Assembly (NCBI RefSeq): GCF_041146395.1
Contig: NC_090996.1
Location: forward strand, 36,480,738-36,544,737
DNA from: Eulemur rufifrons
Taxonomy: Eukaryota; Chordata; Mammalia; Primates; Lemuridae
Length of the DNA stretch: 64,000 bases
Direction: 5' to 3'
The notes beneath the pieces were generated by a model. The model ran no database searches and was not told the DNA's origin. It was given only the letters and a program-made list of their open reading frames with translations. Shown piece after piece: positions 31,861-57,177 of the stretch. The position numbers were made by a program, and so were the translations under genes. Each line of letters opens with the position of its first letter. Position 1 is the first letter of the stretch.

Positions 31861-32699
31861 CGTGGTGAGGGAGGGTGAAGGTCACGGGGGGCGCAGGTGT
31901 AAGCAGCAGCATCCGTGGAGGGTCCCAGGCACGTGGGGCCGATGGAGGAGGAGGGACGGGCCCTCTGGGCCCCAGGAGACAGCTGGGGGTGCCGCCGGCC
32001 CTCTGGGCTGGGGTGAACCAGGGGGCGTGAGGGTGCCTGCCCTCCGGGGGGAGGTGAGGAAACTGAGTCCAGGGAGCCCGTGGGGAGGAGGGCTCCTGGC
32101 ACTGACTCGGCAGTTGTGCCCAACCTGCCCTACGTCCCCCGAGATGCAGAGCCCCCAGGACCCCCAGAGTTCCCTCCCGGGCAGGGCTGCACACTCTCAC
32201 CAGCCCCGTGGCAGACCGTCCCCTCCCCCGGCCCTGCCCTGCCCCCTGCCATCTCGGTGTCTTGGTTTTCCTCACGGGACTTGGCCCATGGCCCTGTGGC
32301 TCCTTCATGCTCAAGGCTGGGTGGGCTGGGTGACTTTTCTCAGGAACATGGGACCCACTTCTTGGCATGAGGGCTCCCACCTGTTCAGACTTCGGCCCCC
32401 AAGTCCCCCCCAAGCCTTGGCGAGGAGAAACAGGAGCAAAGCTACCCCCGTGCAGCTAGGACACAGGAAACGCCCGCAGGGCTCTCTAAAGCCACTGCCC
32501 CTTCAGAGGCCCCTGGAGGCTGTGCTGAGCCCGCAGGGCCCCCGCTTCCGGGGGCAGGTCCGGGTGTGGGGTGCTCACCTCCCCGGTCACCCTTCCCACC
32601 CTGACCAGGAGGGGCAGCGCACTGCTGGTCACCGTGCCAGGAACAGCTCCATCCCACGCCCTTGGGAGCAGAGAGACAGGCAGACAGACACCAGCTCAC
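31861..32699. other. Intergenic DNA between RGS11 and FAM234A 3' ends
   Basis: GC-rich single-copy-looking sequence, no exon or repeat recognised. An open frame of over 200 codons here is continuous with the minisatellite frame and is not credible. Confidence 0.65.
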
Positions 32700-32714
32700 A
32701 CCCGACCACTGGGC

Positions 32715-33636
32715 TTTTTCAGACAGTGCAAAAACGTTTATTCTGGTTTCTTCCGTGGTGACTGGAGTCCTCAGGCTGCTTTGGCTACAAAGCGTGGGCT
32801 GTTGTCTGGGCAGGGCCCACAGCTGCCCTTGGCTGGGGGCAGCAAGGCACAGAGGTGAGTCCTGGACCAGGCGACAGGCTGGTGGGAGCACCAGGGGGGG
32901 CAGGAGGCACCGGGTGCTTCCCACGCCCGGGCACGGGGCCCTCTCGAGGGACGAGCAGCCCGTGTGCACTGCCCCACGCGTGCATCTTGCGGCCCGCTCC
33001 CTGGGACAGTCACAGCACGCAGGGGGTGGGAAGCCCCCACGGGCACCCGGGGAGCCGCTGGCTCCCAGCTCCGGCGCAGCACCCTACCTGTCAGGAGCCT
33101 GCGGGCCGAGTCACCCACCGTGCTACAGGGTCCCCCCTCGCTCCGGGAAGGGCCGGGGGCTAGAGCTGCCTCAGGTCCCGGCTGCTGCCTTGAGGCCACC
33201 CCGGGCCCCCCCTGTGAGAGCCATGACTCCCAGGGAACAGTGCACAGACAGAATCACACAGGAGGCGGGAGGGGACTTTGCAGGAAGTGTGGGCAGCACA
33301 TCCTCGGGGACACCCCGGGCCCTTCCAGTGATCTCGGCCTCTCTGGCCTGGGAGAAGCCGGCGGGGGAAGGGCGCCATTGGGGACGGGTGCTGTGGGACC
33401 GAACCCCACCTGAGGTGGCCCGGGGAGGCCATGAGCAGGACCCCGGCGGGGTGCAGCGCAAGCCCCGTGTGCGGACTCAGGACACGGCGTGCCGGGCAGC
33501 AGGGGAGGCCTGGGCGTCCCTCCCCCACACAGCGCTAGGGCCTGGGGGTGGGGCAGTCAAGTATGGAGACCGGGGAAGGCCGACGTCTAACTTCAGCGGC
33601 TGCAGTCGCCCCTGCAGGGTGCGGGGAGCACGCATC
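32715..33636 (-). other. FAM234A: FAM234A 3' UTR
   Basis: About 0.9 kb from the stop codon to just past the AATAAA at 32742-32737 (minus strand). The large + strand open frame over this region is antisense noise. Confidence 0.75.
32737..32742 (-). terminator. FAM234A: FAM234A polyadenylation signal AATAAA
   Basis: The + strand 'tttatt' in 'acgtttattctgg'. RGS11 and FAM234A therefore end tail to tail about 1.7 kb apart. Confidence 0.85.
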
Positions 33637-44976
<11,340 letters not shown>

Positions 44977-45545
44977 GTGCACATCCCAGCGTGGAACGCC
45001 CGGTCACTGTGCCAACAGAACGAGAGGCAGGCAAGGCTGGCGGTGCCACGGCACGGAGCTGCCGCACGCAGACGACTCTCCCATGACCAGGGACCACGGC
45101 CCAGGACAGAGCAGCGGGAGGAACGTTTGGGGCGTCCGTCTCCACAGGCGAGGCTGCACTGAAGGTTTCCGATTAACGCAGAAAGGTCCAGCAGCTGCGC
45201 AGGGCCGGCACGAGTGGAGTGAGCCTCAGAGGAGGGCTGGGGTTGGTGCCAGGAAATAGGCCCACACGTTACATATTAACCCAACCCCACCTGCTCCGCA
45301 CCGGGCACACCCGGCAACCTTCCTCGAGCCTCAAGCACAGACGGAAAAGGTGGCCCAGGGAAGACCTTGGTGAAACCAACGTTCTCACACATGGCTCCCC
45401 GGAGCGCCACAGACCCCCAACCCGAAGCATCCTAAGTGAAGATGGGCTCTGGACTGACAGCCTGGCCCTCGCTAACCGTGTGACCTGGGACGAGCGATTT
45501 AACTGTGCTTCAGTTTCCTTATCTATGAAAGAGAAATGAGATCTA

Positions 45546-45836
<291 letters not shown>

Positions 45837-47120
45837 AACAAATCTGTATGCCTTGTCCTCAGTGCCGAGGCAGGTCAGAAAAGGTGTGCCTACCCAAGGT
45901 AATGAGTGGGACATGAGGAAATGAGTCAAACAGTGAGTCATGATCAGGGACCTCATCAGACCCACGCGCCTGGCACGGGGCGGGTGGGACAACAGCAGTT
46001 GTCGGAAAGGGGAACTGGGGGAGGCCAGCAGCGGAGCCCGGGAGTGGCTTATCAGCGGCGCCTATGGCGCTGAGGACCAGGGCTAAGAACCCCAGAGAGC
46101 TGTTTATTTAGCAAATCTAGTGACCATGTCCCCAGTGGAGGGATGTTTGAAATGTTTCAAACATAAATTCTTTTGGCAAAGGGAAAAAACTGAATGAGAA
46201 ACCAGAATGCTAAAATTCTAGATTTCTATCTTTAAAGCTTTAAAATTTCAGGCAAGGAACTCAGGCTCGTTGAGCCTCAGCGGGCCCCATCTGTCTGGAG
46301 CCAGAGCACCTCCAGGTAAAGCACAAGACGGTGCCCCTACAACCAAGAGGCACCGCACGGGGAGGCGCACCCGCTCAGGATGCACCAGGATCTGGACACA
46401 CGGCCCACCCGTCTGATGTGCCCACGTTTCCCAGACCTACCTGGTGGCAGGAGGACGTGTTCAACACTCGTTCCCGGCCAGCCGCTGGCACATCTGGTCA
46501 CTAGGTTTGGACAGGGAATCTGTGCCTTTATCAGCCCAGGCAGACCTAGGAATTGTAAAGCCATTGGTGAAATTCATCTCGGGTAGCCTGTGAATGTATC
46601 AGCTGCAGGACCTCGGTCCTTCCCAAGCCGTGACTCTCAGCCGCGGCTCCACAGCAAAGCCTCTCGCTCGGGTGCTTTCACCACCTGACGCCACACCAGG
46701 TGCAGCAGCCTCCCTGAGGAGGGGCTCCCGGCAAGCGCAGCTGCTGACGCCGCTCTCCGGGGGATTCCAGGGTGCAGCCAAGCGGAGAAGCACCGTGTTC
46801 TGTCTCACGCTAACCCCTAGGTGACGACTAGATGTCTCCTGGCCCCGAGGTGGAGACTCTGTGCCCCCACTGCCAGCCTGGGAGAAACCAAAGCACGGGA
46901 GGAAAGAGCCTCTCCCTCTCACCCACACACCAAGGCTGCATGCTGGGTCTTCTCTTCCTTGGAATTCTCAGCAAGTGAGTAACGCAGACCTCAAGCTAGT
47001 GAATCAAACTGCTCCTTTCCTTAATCGTTCGTCTAATCCCTAAACTATGTGGATTCTCAACACTAAGACCAAAGGATAGTGCAAACAATTATTAGTGTAG
47101 TTTGGAGTTTTAATTTTTTA

Positions 47121-47488
47121 AAAATCAGCAATAAGGGCCGGGCGCGGTGGCTCACGCTTGTAATCCTAGCACTCTGGGAGGCCGAGGTGGGCGGATCGTT
47201 TGAGCTCAGGAGTTCGAGACCAGCCTGAGCAAGAGCGAGACCCCCATCTCTACTAAAAAAATAGAAAGAAATTATATGGACAGCTAAAAATATATATAGA
47301 AAAAATTAGCCGGGCATGGTGGCGCATGCCTGTAGTCCCAGCTACTCGGGAGGCTGAGACAGGAGGATCGCTTGAGCTCAGGAGTTTGAGGTTGCTGTGA
47401 GCTAGGCTGACGCCACGGCACTCACTCTAGCCTGGGCAACAGAGTGAGACTCTGTCTCAAAAAAAAAAAAAAAAAATCAGCAATAAGG
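47121..47488 (+). mobile_element. Full-length strepsirrhine-type Alu with target-site duplication
   Basis: Body 47136-47474. The 15-bp repeat 'aaaatcagcaataag' occurs at 47121-47135 and again right after the A tail. It is inserted exactly at the 5' end of an older Alu. Confidence 0.95.
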
Positions 47489-47779
47489 CCAGGTGTGGTG
47501 GCTCACGCCTGTAATCCTAGCACTCTGGGAGGCCAAGGTGGGGGGATCGCTTGAGGCCAGGAGGTGGAGAGCAGCCTGAGCAAGAGCAAGATCTCGTCTC
47601 TATAAAAAGTAGAAAAATTAGCCAGGCAAGGTGGCGAGCGCCTGTAGTCCCAGCTACTGGGGAGGCTGAGGCAGGAGGATCGTGTGAGCCCAGGAGTTTG
47701 ACGTTGCAGTGAGCTAAGCCACTGCTGCTGCAGTTCAGCCCGGGCAACAGAGCGAGACCTGGTCTCAAAAACAAAACAG
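47488..47779 (+). mobile_element. Older Alu, sense, next to a young one
   Basis: 'ggccaggtgtggtggctcac' to 'ggtctcaaaaacaaaacag', without the strepsirrhine linker. Confidence 0.9.
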
Positions 47780-48051
47780 CACCTCCTGTGTGTTGCATAT
47801 AGTAAGGAATAAGGATTGCTACATTTTCCTGGTGGACTAACCTGTCATTATATAATGTCTACTCTGTCCCTAGTAATTTCCTTGCTCTGAAGTCTGCTTT
47901 GTCTGATGTTAACACAGTCACTCATCTTCTGATTGGTGCGTCTCACTTTTCCCTCCCTTCTGCTATCCACCCACCTACATCTCTACATATTTGAAGTAAG
48001 TTTCTTTCAGACACCATAAAGATTTTTTAAGCCACTCTGCCAATCTGTCCC

Positions 48052-48353
48052 TTTTTTTTTTTTTTTGAAACAGAGTCTCGCTCCATTGTTCAGGCTAGAG
48101 TGCTGTGGCATCGGCCTCGCTCACAGCAACCTCCAACTCCTGGGCTCAAGCGATCCTCCTGCCTCAGCCTTCCGAGTAGCTGGGACTACAGGCATGTGCC
48201 ACCATACCCAGCTAATTTTTCTATATATATTTTTTCAGCTGTCCATATAATTTCTTTCTATGTTTAGTAGAGACGGGGTCTCACTCTTGCTCAGGCTGGT
48301 CTCGAACTCCTGACCTCGAGCGATCCACCCACTTCAGCCTCCCAGAGTGCTGG
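48052..48353 (-). mobile_element. Strepsirrhine-type Alu, antisense, 5' end missing
   Basis: T run, both arms and linker 'gctgtccatataatttc'. Stops at 'cctcccagagtgctgg'. Confidence 0.9.
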
Positions 48354-48501
48354 TGTTTTCTTTTTCTTGACCTCCTGTGGGTTACTTGAACATTTTTTAG
48401 AATTCCAGTTTGATTTATCTGTAGTGTTTTTGAGTGTATCTCTCTGTATAGGTATTTTAGTGGGTACTGTGTTACATTATACCCACTTATCACAATCTAC
48501 G

Positions 48502-48797
<296 letters not shown>

Positions 48798-50191
48798 CTA
48801 CTGGAGTCTACATTTTACTAGTTGGAACATATTACCAGTTGGAGTGAAGTATATAAACCTTAACTATCTTCATAAACCTTCCCTGTTTACAATTGTATCA
48901 AATATTTTCTCTGCATACATTGAGAATCACAGCAGATGTTCCACTTTCACTTTGTCAAACATAATTTAGAAAACCCAAGAGAATAAAAGTCTATTATATT
49001 TACACACATTTTTGCTTTTTCTGTTATTCTTTCTTTCTTATTAAATGTTCCAAGATTTTCTTTTATCATTCTTTTCTGTTTTAAGAACTTCCTTCGACCA
49101 TTCTTTTAGGGTTGGTCTGCTGGTGACAAATTCTCTTAGTGTCCCTTCACTTGATAATGTCTTATTTCCCCATCATTCCTGAAGACCAATTTCACTGGAT
49201 ACAGAATTCAGGGTGTGATAGGTTCTTTTCTTTCAGCACTTAAAAAATGTTACGCCACTTCCTTCTGGCCTCCATGATTTCCAATGAGAAATCTGGTGTC
49301 ATTTGAATTGTTTTTCCCCCAAAATAAGGTATCAATTCTCTCTTGCCCCTTTCAAATTTTTTTTCTTTGTCTTTATTTTTCACAAGTTTGATTACAATGT
49401 GTCTTGGCATGGATTTCTTTGGGCTTATCCTTGTCAAGGTCTGCTTGGTTTCTTGAATCTGTAGATTTATACTTTTTGCCAAATTATGAATATTTTAAGC
49501 CATTACTTCAGTTTCCTGGGAGGGCTTTAGGGATGCAAGAACTTAGCCCAGACCACGGGGGACCAGGGGAGAACACGGGAGCCCAGGGCTCTGGGCTCCA
49601 GCCAGGTCCTCTGCACTGTGTCCTCGACCGCTTCCTCATTTCCTTTTAAAGTATATTCATAGAGAAAAAGTGAGTAGATTAAAGAAGTATTAAATAAAAA
49701 TAATACAACTGTTATGCAGACATGGCACAAATCATGAATGGTGCATGGAGGAAGTCTGGGAAACACTGCTCTCTGTGATGCTGCAGATGGTGGTTCGCCT
49801 CACTGGGAACCCGTCTGGGAAGAGAAAACCAAAATATCTCACACGGTGGTGCAGCCGCAGCTGTCTGAAAGTTCGCTGTATTCTGAGCTAAAAATCTGCT
49901 TTCCTACAACAACCTCCCGATCCAGATTCTGTGCTTTGGAATAACATCAACCCCCTTTCCCACATGTAGCCTTTCCAGTGTCTAAAGAGCATTAACAAAA
50001 AATGCATTCAGGTGGTTCAGCTGCATTAATATAGCGCAACTGCTGTTCACATGACATGGGTTATAACCGCGTCAGTGTCCTGGAAAAGCCTAAGCCTAAC
50101 ACTTTGCAGTCTCCTGTCTACTTAAAAATCTTTCCCTTGCAAATCCTACCCATCCCTCCAGCTCACAGCAAAGCACGCCTGACTTGTGAAA

Positions 50192-50582
<391 letters not shown>

Positions 50583-51290
50583 AACCAAATGTGACTCAAA
50601 GTGAAAAGCACTCCCGACTATTTGGGGAGGAGCGGGCAGCTGTGTGAATTCGCAATGCCAAAAACGGAGCATCACAGTTCAGGAGCACAGATGTCTGCGA
50701 ATTGTTGCTGAAGTCACACGCCACTGCCTAGCCTCCTCCACGCAGGCGGGGCGCGCAGCCTGGCAACACAGCTGTGCCCGGAGGCCCCGGCGCCAGCCGC
50801 CTGTGCCCGTGTCTGGGCCCACCTCCTCCCGCCTGTGGCACAGCGGGCCAACACCAGCCTCTCTACATCAGTCAGGGTTCTTGGCTGTAAAAAGACGACA
50901 GCTAACTGAGGTAGAAAAGGAGTTTGTTAGGAGATTGGACAGTACCCAGAAATGACGGGAAGACCAGAGCGCCACGCGCAGGACGTGGTGGGTACCAAGG
51001 GATGCAGGTAGCAGAGACTCCAGGGAGTCCGTGGCCACGGGCGCAGGCAGGTTAGGGCACTGCGGCTGGCACCATGCACCTGGTCTCCGGATACGGCCCC
51101 CAGCAACCCCACAGTCCCCGCAATGGGGATTCTCCCAGGACAGGCTGCTCACACCGCAATTGGCAATTCCGTGGACAACCCAGTGTCCTCAGGCTGGGCC
51201 TTCAAAGTGCTCATCAATGTCCCTTTCTCTCCCTCTACACTCACCAGTGGCCTAGAGAAGTCTGGAGATAGCAACTAGCATATTACACAA

Positions 51291-51446
51291 AGACCTATGG
51301 AAAAAACAAGCAAGAACCATCCTCTGGTTCCCTCTGCCATGCAGAGGAGGAACAGGGAATCGTCCACCTGACCTATGGGAAACTAGCGAGAACTGCCCTC
51401 TGGTTCCCTCTGCAATGCAGAGGAGGAACAGGGAATCGTCCACCTG
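51291..51446. repeat. Tandem duplication of about 76 bp with inner palindrome
   Basis: The segment 51314-51370 recurs at 51390-51446 with three mismatches. Each copy holds an inverted repeat 'cctctgc'-'gcagagg' around a central AT. Confidence 0.92.
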
Positions 51447-51616
51447 GGTTTTCTCCTATGGGCTGTGCCACACGGGTGCCCAGGCCTCACCACATGCCAG
51501 CACAAACAATGCCAGACGGCCGCAGTCCTCACCCCAGGCAAGGTCTGGCCTCACAGGGCTATTTTTACATTGGGGTCAATAATAAATGATTGACAGAAGG
51601 GAGATATGAGCAGATG

Positions 51617-51765
51617 AGCCGGATCATGCCCATAAGCCCAGCGCTTTAGAGGGTACTAGTTTGAGGTCAGGAGCTCGAGGCCGCAGTGAGCTAGGATCAC
51701 ACCACTGCACTCTAGCCTGGCGACAGAGCAAGACCCTGTCTCAAAAGAAAAAAAACAACAGAAAC
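51617..51765 (+). mobile_element. Alu fragment, sense, internally deleted
   Basis: 'gccggatcatgcccataag' joins 'gaggtcaggagctcgagg' and 'accactgcactctagcctgg'. The middle of the element is missing. Confidence 0.75.
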
Positions 51766-52152
51766 AGAATTGACACCTGAGATATTGAATCCTGCTTGGT
51801 GATACCTTCCTATGTCTGAAAGTCTTTCCATGAAGGGCGGCGCTGGGGTGGACAGAGCCGTAAGAAGGCATTCCCAGGTAAAACAGGAGGGACTTTGTCG
51901 GCATTGCTCCGAAATTTAGTGAGCCTCTCGGGAGATACCAACCCCCGTGAAGAGTGCAAGTGCAGGTGAACAGACCACCTGGCACGGATGTCTTAGGAGA
52001 CAACCTTTGAGTTTCCTTCCAACCCTGACATTCGGTGACTAGAGGCTGAACCCCAAAACTGGTCTTACATCTCCAACTTGCCTGTCGTCTCTTTGAGAAC
52101 AAAGACTCTCGCTGTTTCTGCATAAATGACTGGCTCACATAATTTACCCTGA

Positions 52153-52488
<336 letters not shown>

Positions 52489-55257
52489 TTCTTTCTGTTA
52501 ATTATTACAGAGTTCCAAGATTCTTGTTCCAGTAAAATTAAAGATACTTTATAAAAATAGGTAAAAGATACTGTGATCTTCCCCTAAAGGTTTCCGTTCT
52601 TTATGATAGAAAACTGAGAACCAAACACTGGGTAAGGACCACATTTGCAATTCAAATGTTGTTGTTTACCTTAAAAACAGGTAAACAACAGGATGGAGAG
52701 ACGATAACCACAGCACCCCCAGGAATATTCTCACTGATTCCTTCAGGAAACAATAAATCATACCAAGGACTCCTTCCCACTGGAATCACCCACCCGAGCC
52801 GGCCTCTGAGGGCAAACCAGCAGGTCCCTCCGCCACGTCTGCGGCCAGACACGACCACGCGGGAAAAGTGGGCAGCTGAGCATTCGTGTGCTCAGAGCAG
52901 TCCTGGGAGTCAGGGACGAGGACACGGGGAGTGTGGAGGGGTCCGGGGAGTTTCGTTGCCAGGGTCAGTTCCGTAGCCTGATTTTGGTGCAGGCTGCACC
53001 AACATCTACTCGTGATGAAGTTTCACAAGTTAGCAATACACAAATGGGTGCGTGTAAAACTGGTGAAATCGGGAGGAGGAAGGTCTGAGGTCTGCTCAGC
53101 CGCAGAGCCAACGTCCATTTCCTGCTTTTGATAACACTGGTTACGTAAGATGTTACCTTCAGGGAAGCCGCGTCCAGGGTACAAAGAACAGCTTTGTCCT
53201 ATTTTTGCCAACAGCCTGGGAATCCGTAAGTAGTTCGAAACCAAAAGTTTAAAAAAAAAAAATCAAAAAAGAAAAGAAAACCTTTAGCAAGGGGGCGGGC
53301 TGGGGCCAGAGACTCAGGCAGGCGAAGCGGCTTCTCCGTAGGCAGCCCCGGTTCATGCCTTAGAGCTGCCTTACCCTGCAGCTGCTTTGCTCCAAAGGGT
53401 GGGGCTTTTTGTGTTTTGTTCTGTCTTTGCAAGAATATCAACAATAGTGGAATTTTGTGGTAAATAAAGAAATACTGAAAGAGCAGCCAAATCTCTTGGC
53501 ATGCTACAACTCCCCATGACAAAATAATTACTGGCTTCCAGAAAGCCACCCATTGCAGCCATTTCCCTTTCCACTGTGGAAAAAAAGAGATGCTTGTAGT
53601 TCCCCACAGTGTCACTCATTTATGATGATACCCCAAAACACCGCTAGCACCAGAGTTCCACACGGGTCACCTCAGCCCGGCAACCGGGGACGGTGTAAAC
53701 GCCCACGGGACGGGAGCTCCAACTGCGAACATCCTCCACACAAGTCCCACGCCTGCTTCAGGAAGGGTGTGCGCACTGCACTCAGACAAGGGCTGTCTCC
53801 TCAAAATAAAAAGTTTCCAGAAACTCCTTCTTAGGGTCCCCAGGTAAGATTTTCCTGGGAACTCTACTTGGCCACCAGAAAACAGGCGTAGTTACCAAAG
53901 CGGCACAGCCAAAGCAGCCACCTCGCCAGTCGCCCAGTTTGCAAATGCGAGCGTGAGACAGGTTCCAACATGTGCTCATCGACGGCGAGAAGGTATTACT
54001 GATTTGCCTTCCTACGGTCATTAAAAACACCAGAAGCAGCGGCCAAAGATAACCGATTGCCAGAGAAAATCCTTCATGGATTCCAGGTCAGGAAGACTTG
54101 AGCCAGGCACTGCCCTTGACGTACTTTAGCATCTGCACTCACAACCAGAGAGAGTCAGGCCGTTTGCTACTTAAGAAGACAAAAACCAAAACTCAACAAG
54201 CTAATAACCAAAATTTAACTTCTCAATCCTAGTGTTAACCTGAAGCTTTTGACGTGAGTGGGCTCCCAAAGTGAGTACTTTTTAATTTTACAGGTTATTA
54301 CCTGGGTTTTCTCAGGGCTCTCTCTAGCGTAGCACAAGAAAACTTTCCAAGGGACAAAGTCCATGGAGACGAGGTCTAACCCCCACCGGATTCCCACCTG
54401 GCTTTATCTTTCAGCCTCTTCTTCCCATATACGCCGAAGCTTCTCCAACAATGCAGTGCCAGAGCCCTCTGGTCTTGTTGCCAGGGTGAACATGGTGATC
54501 TTCTAGAAGCTTTGGGAGCAGGATACAAAATTCTCTCTCCTGTGGGGGGCAGGGAAGCTTCCGGACCCTTTGGGGGTGTGTTTGCTCTGCAGCCTGCCAT
54601 TAGCAGTGGGGGAACTCTCCGAGGCACCGGCAGGTGGTGCTGGGTACGGTGTATCTTCCCACTCCGGAAAGCACCGAGGAAGACACTAGAATTGAATGCA
54701 AGGACTTGAGGACAAACCTCTTCTCCCCCAGCTAGGAGTCTGCGGTCCTGCTGTCCACGGGGCCACAACGCAAGGAGCGGAAGTGGCTCAAAGTACCAAA
54801 CTGACCCTCATAGCCTCAAAAATAAAGTACCTCATTTCCCCCGAAACTGAATTTGTATTTCCATGAATTCTGAGCTTTTCCCCTTTTTGTTTCAAACTGC
54901 AACTGCCGTTGTTAAATTCCACGGAGAGAGGTGCGAGAGAAACTGGGTAGCCGGCCTCTCGTGCCGCAAGGAAGCTCCTGCAAGCCACAAATTTAGGACA
55001 AACTGTATCCCGGGTACCAAGTATGATTATTAGTTCATTCGCCAGCACAAGGAAGACCCACAGTCTGTGGGCTTTATGAGCTTTAAATAACCACTCCCAC
55101 TTAAAAGAGGGAACTTCCAATTAGGGACAAAAATCTGGATCTCTGTGCTAGCAAAATTCGGTGTGAGAATTGAGAACACAAGTCCTAGGGAACTGTTAAC
55201 ATTTATTAGCAACGAGTCAATAGATATCTTAAAAGGAAAACAAAATCCCTACTTGAT

Positions 55258-55551
55258 CTCTTTTTGTATTTTTTAGTGAAGGGGCAGGGTCTCACTCTGT
55301 TGCCTGGACTGCAGCGCAGCGGCCACCACAGCTCAGCAACCTCAAACCGCTAGGGTCAAGCGATCCTCCCGCCTCAGCCTCCCGAGTAGCTGGGACTGCA
55401 GGTGCAAGCCGTCATGCCCAGATAATTTTTCTGGGTTTTTTGTAGCGATGGGGAAGGGAGCGGGGAGGGTCTTGAACTCCTGGCCTCAAGCGATCCTCCC
55501 ACGTCAGCCTCTCAAAGTGCCGATTACAGGCAGGAGCCACCGTAGCTGGCC
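55258..55551 (-). mobile_element. Diverged Alu, antisense
   Basis: From 'tttttagtgaaggggcaggg' to 'gagccaccgtagctggcc'. Strongly diverged, no strepsirrhine linker. Confidence 0.85.
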
Positions 55552-56383
55552 CCGAATCCCATGTATACACACACATGAAATTAAATGAACAGTTTCAAGA
55601 CACCAAAAGGGAATTAAGAACTTTCTCACCTAAAAGAAAAGCTTTAGTTAAGATATAACAGATGAAAGAAAGATGCCAAAGGAAAAAGACCATGAGGTTA
55701 AGAGATCTGTATGTTTACCTCGCCGGCATCCGGTGTTCCTGCCTGTCACTTCTAGCAAGGCCGCTCTGGCTCTCGAGGACAGAAACTGAAAACTGGTTCC
55801 CAGAATTGCAGAAAGTCAATGACTGGAATTTTCTCCTGTCAGTTCTGAGCTTCTGACATGGTAACTATAAAATCCATTTATTGATTTAATGCCATGCAGA
55901 ACAAAACCAGATGTAAAGAAAAATGTGTGCGATCAGAAGGAAAACACATCAATATAACACATATCGATGAAGGTAAAAGATCTAACTTTAAGGATAACCT
56001 CAAGTAAGATAAACACATAATCCCTGTGGATGTTCATTCAGACAGATTATTCCCTGGCACCACGGCACCATCAGTAAACCAGCCACTCAGCCACTGGTCT
56101 GGGTCAAGGCCGCTGCGGACGCCACACCTGTCCTCCAGGGAGTCCACAGGCTGAGTCCACAGTGGAAACTGATGCTGGGGAAGAATAACAAGATCCAGCA
56201 ACAGTTCGTGCAGCCCGCTAATATCTGAAGGAGGCAGGAAATATATAATACATATGCAGAAAGGAAGTAACAGGAGCCTGCCTCCCTTTTCTCCAAGGGT
56301 TCTTTCTCTAAGAACAACCCACTGAGTCAGAGAGACAGAAAACAAAAACAAAAGTCTCTTAACACACTGCATCAAAAAATAGG

Positions 56384-56550
56384 CAAGGCGAGCAGTGGTA
56401 CAGGCCTGCAGTCCCAGCTACTCGGAGGCTGAGGCAGGAGGATCGCTTGAGCCCAGGAGTTCAAGGCTGCAGTGAGCTGTGATCATGCCACGGCACTCCC
56501 GCCTGGGCGACAGAGCAAGACCCTGTCTGAAAACAAATAAACAAAACCAA
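56384..56550 (+). mobile_element. Alu right-arm monomer, sense
   Basis: 'gcaaggcgagcagtggtac' to 'ctgtctgaaaacaaataaac'. Confidence 0.8.
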
Positions 56551-56598
56551 AACACGAAAAGATCACCTCACCACTCTAGTAAAATATACTGGTAAGGT

Positions 56599-56975
56599 CA
56601 AAAGTCATTCTTAGGCTGGGCGCGGTGGCTCAGCCACGCCCAGCACTCTGGGAGGCCGAGGTGGGCAGATCAGATCATTTGAGCTCAGGAGTTCGAGACC
56701 AGCCTGAGCAAGAGTGAGACCCCGTCTCTACTAAAAAATAGAAAGAAATTATGTGGACAGCTAAAAATATAGAAAAATTAGCCGGGCATGGTGGCGCATG
56801 CCTGCAGTCCCAGCTACTCAAGAGGCTGAGGCAGGAGGATCGCTTGAGCCCAGGAGTTTGAGGTTGCTGTGAGCTGGGCTGACACCACGGCACTCTAGCC
56901 CAGGCAACAGAGTGAGACGCTGTCTCAAAAAAAAAATAAATAAATAAATTAAAAAAAAAAGTCATTCTTAAGGTA
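56599..56975 (+). mobile_element. Strepsirrhine-type Alu with target-site duplication
   Basis: Body 56614-56960. The repeat 'aaaagtcattctta' occurs just before the element and again after its A-rich tail. The left arm contains a small 'cagatcagatcatt' duplication. Confidence 0.93.
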
Positions 56976-57065
56976 AGAGCAGCATAGACTTATTTCTTTC
57001 GGTGGGGGAACTCTTGCCCCTAATTTGCACTCAGTTGGATTACTCTTCTAAAAAATAGTTATTTA

Positions 57066-57177
57066 GTGCTCGCTTTGGCAGCACATATACTAAAATTGGA
57101 GCGATACAGAGAAGATTAGCATGGCCCCTGTGCAAGAATGATACACAAATTCGTGAAGTGGAAAAAAAAAAAAAAAA
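57066..57177 (+). pseudogene. U6 snRNA processed pseudogene
   Basis: Starts 'gtgctcgctttggcagcac', the 5' end of U6, and follows U6 through 'gagaagattagcatggccc' to 'aaattcgtgaagtgg'. There an A tail of about 16 replaces the last bases and the terminal T run. Several C-to-T and G-to-A changes at former CpGs show age. The A tail and loss of the 3' end indicate L1-mediated retroposition. Upstream I see no proximal element or TATA box of a real U6 gene. Confidence 0.92.

Noticed and set aside
31084..32413. Long minus-strand open frames rich in His, Thr and Cys
   Set aside because: They are translations of the TG-rich minisatellite in all frames without stops; no splice or start context supports a gene.
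50644..50955. 103-codon + strand open frame in FAM234A intron 1
   Set aside because: No recognised family, no splice sites in phase, and the sequence looks like an old diverged repeat.
57066..57177. A functional U6 snRNA gene
   Set aside because: The 3' end and terminal T run are replaced by an A tail, with several substitutions and no upstream promoter elements.
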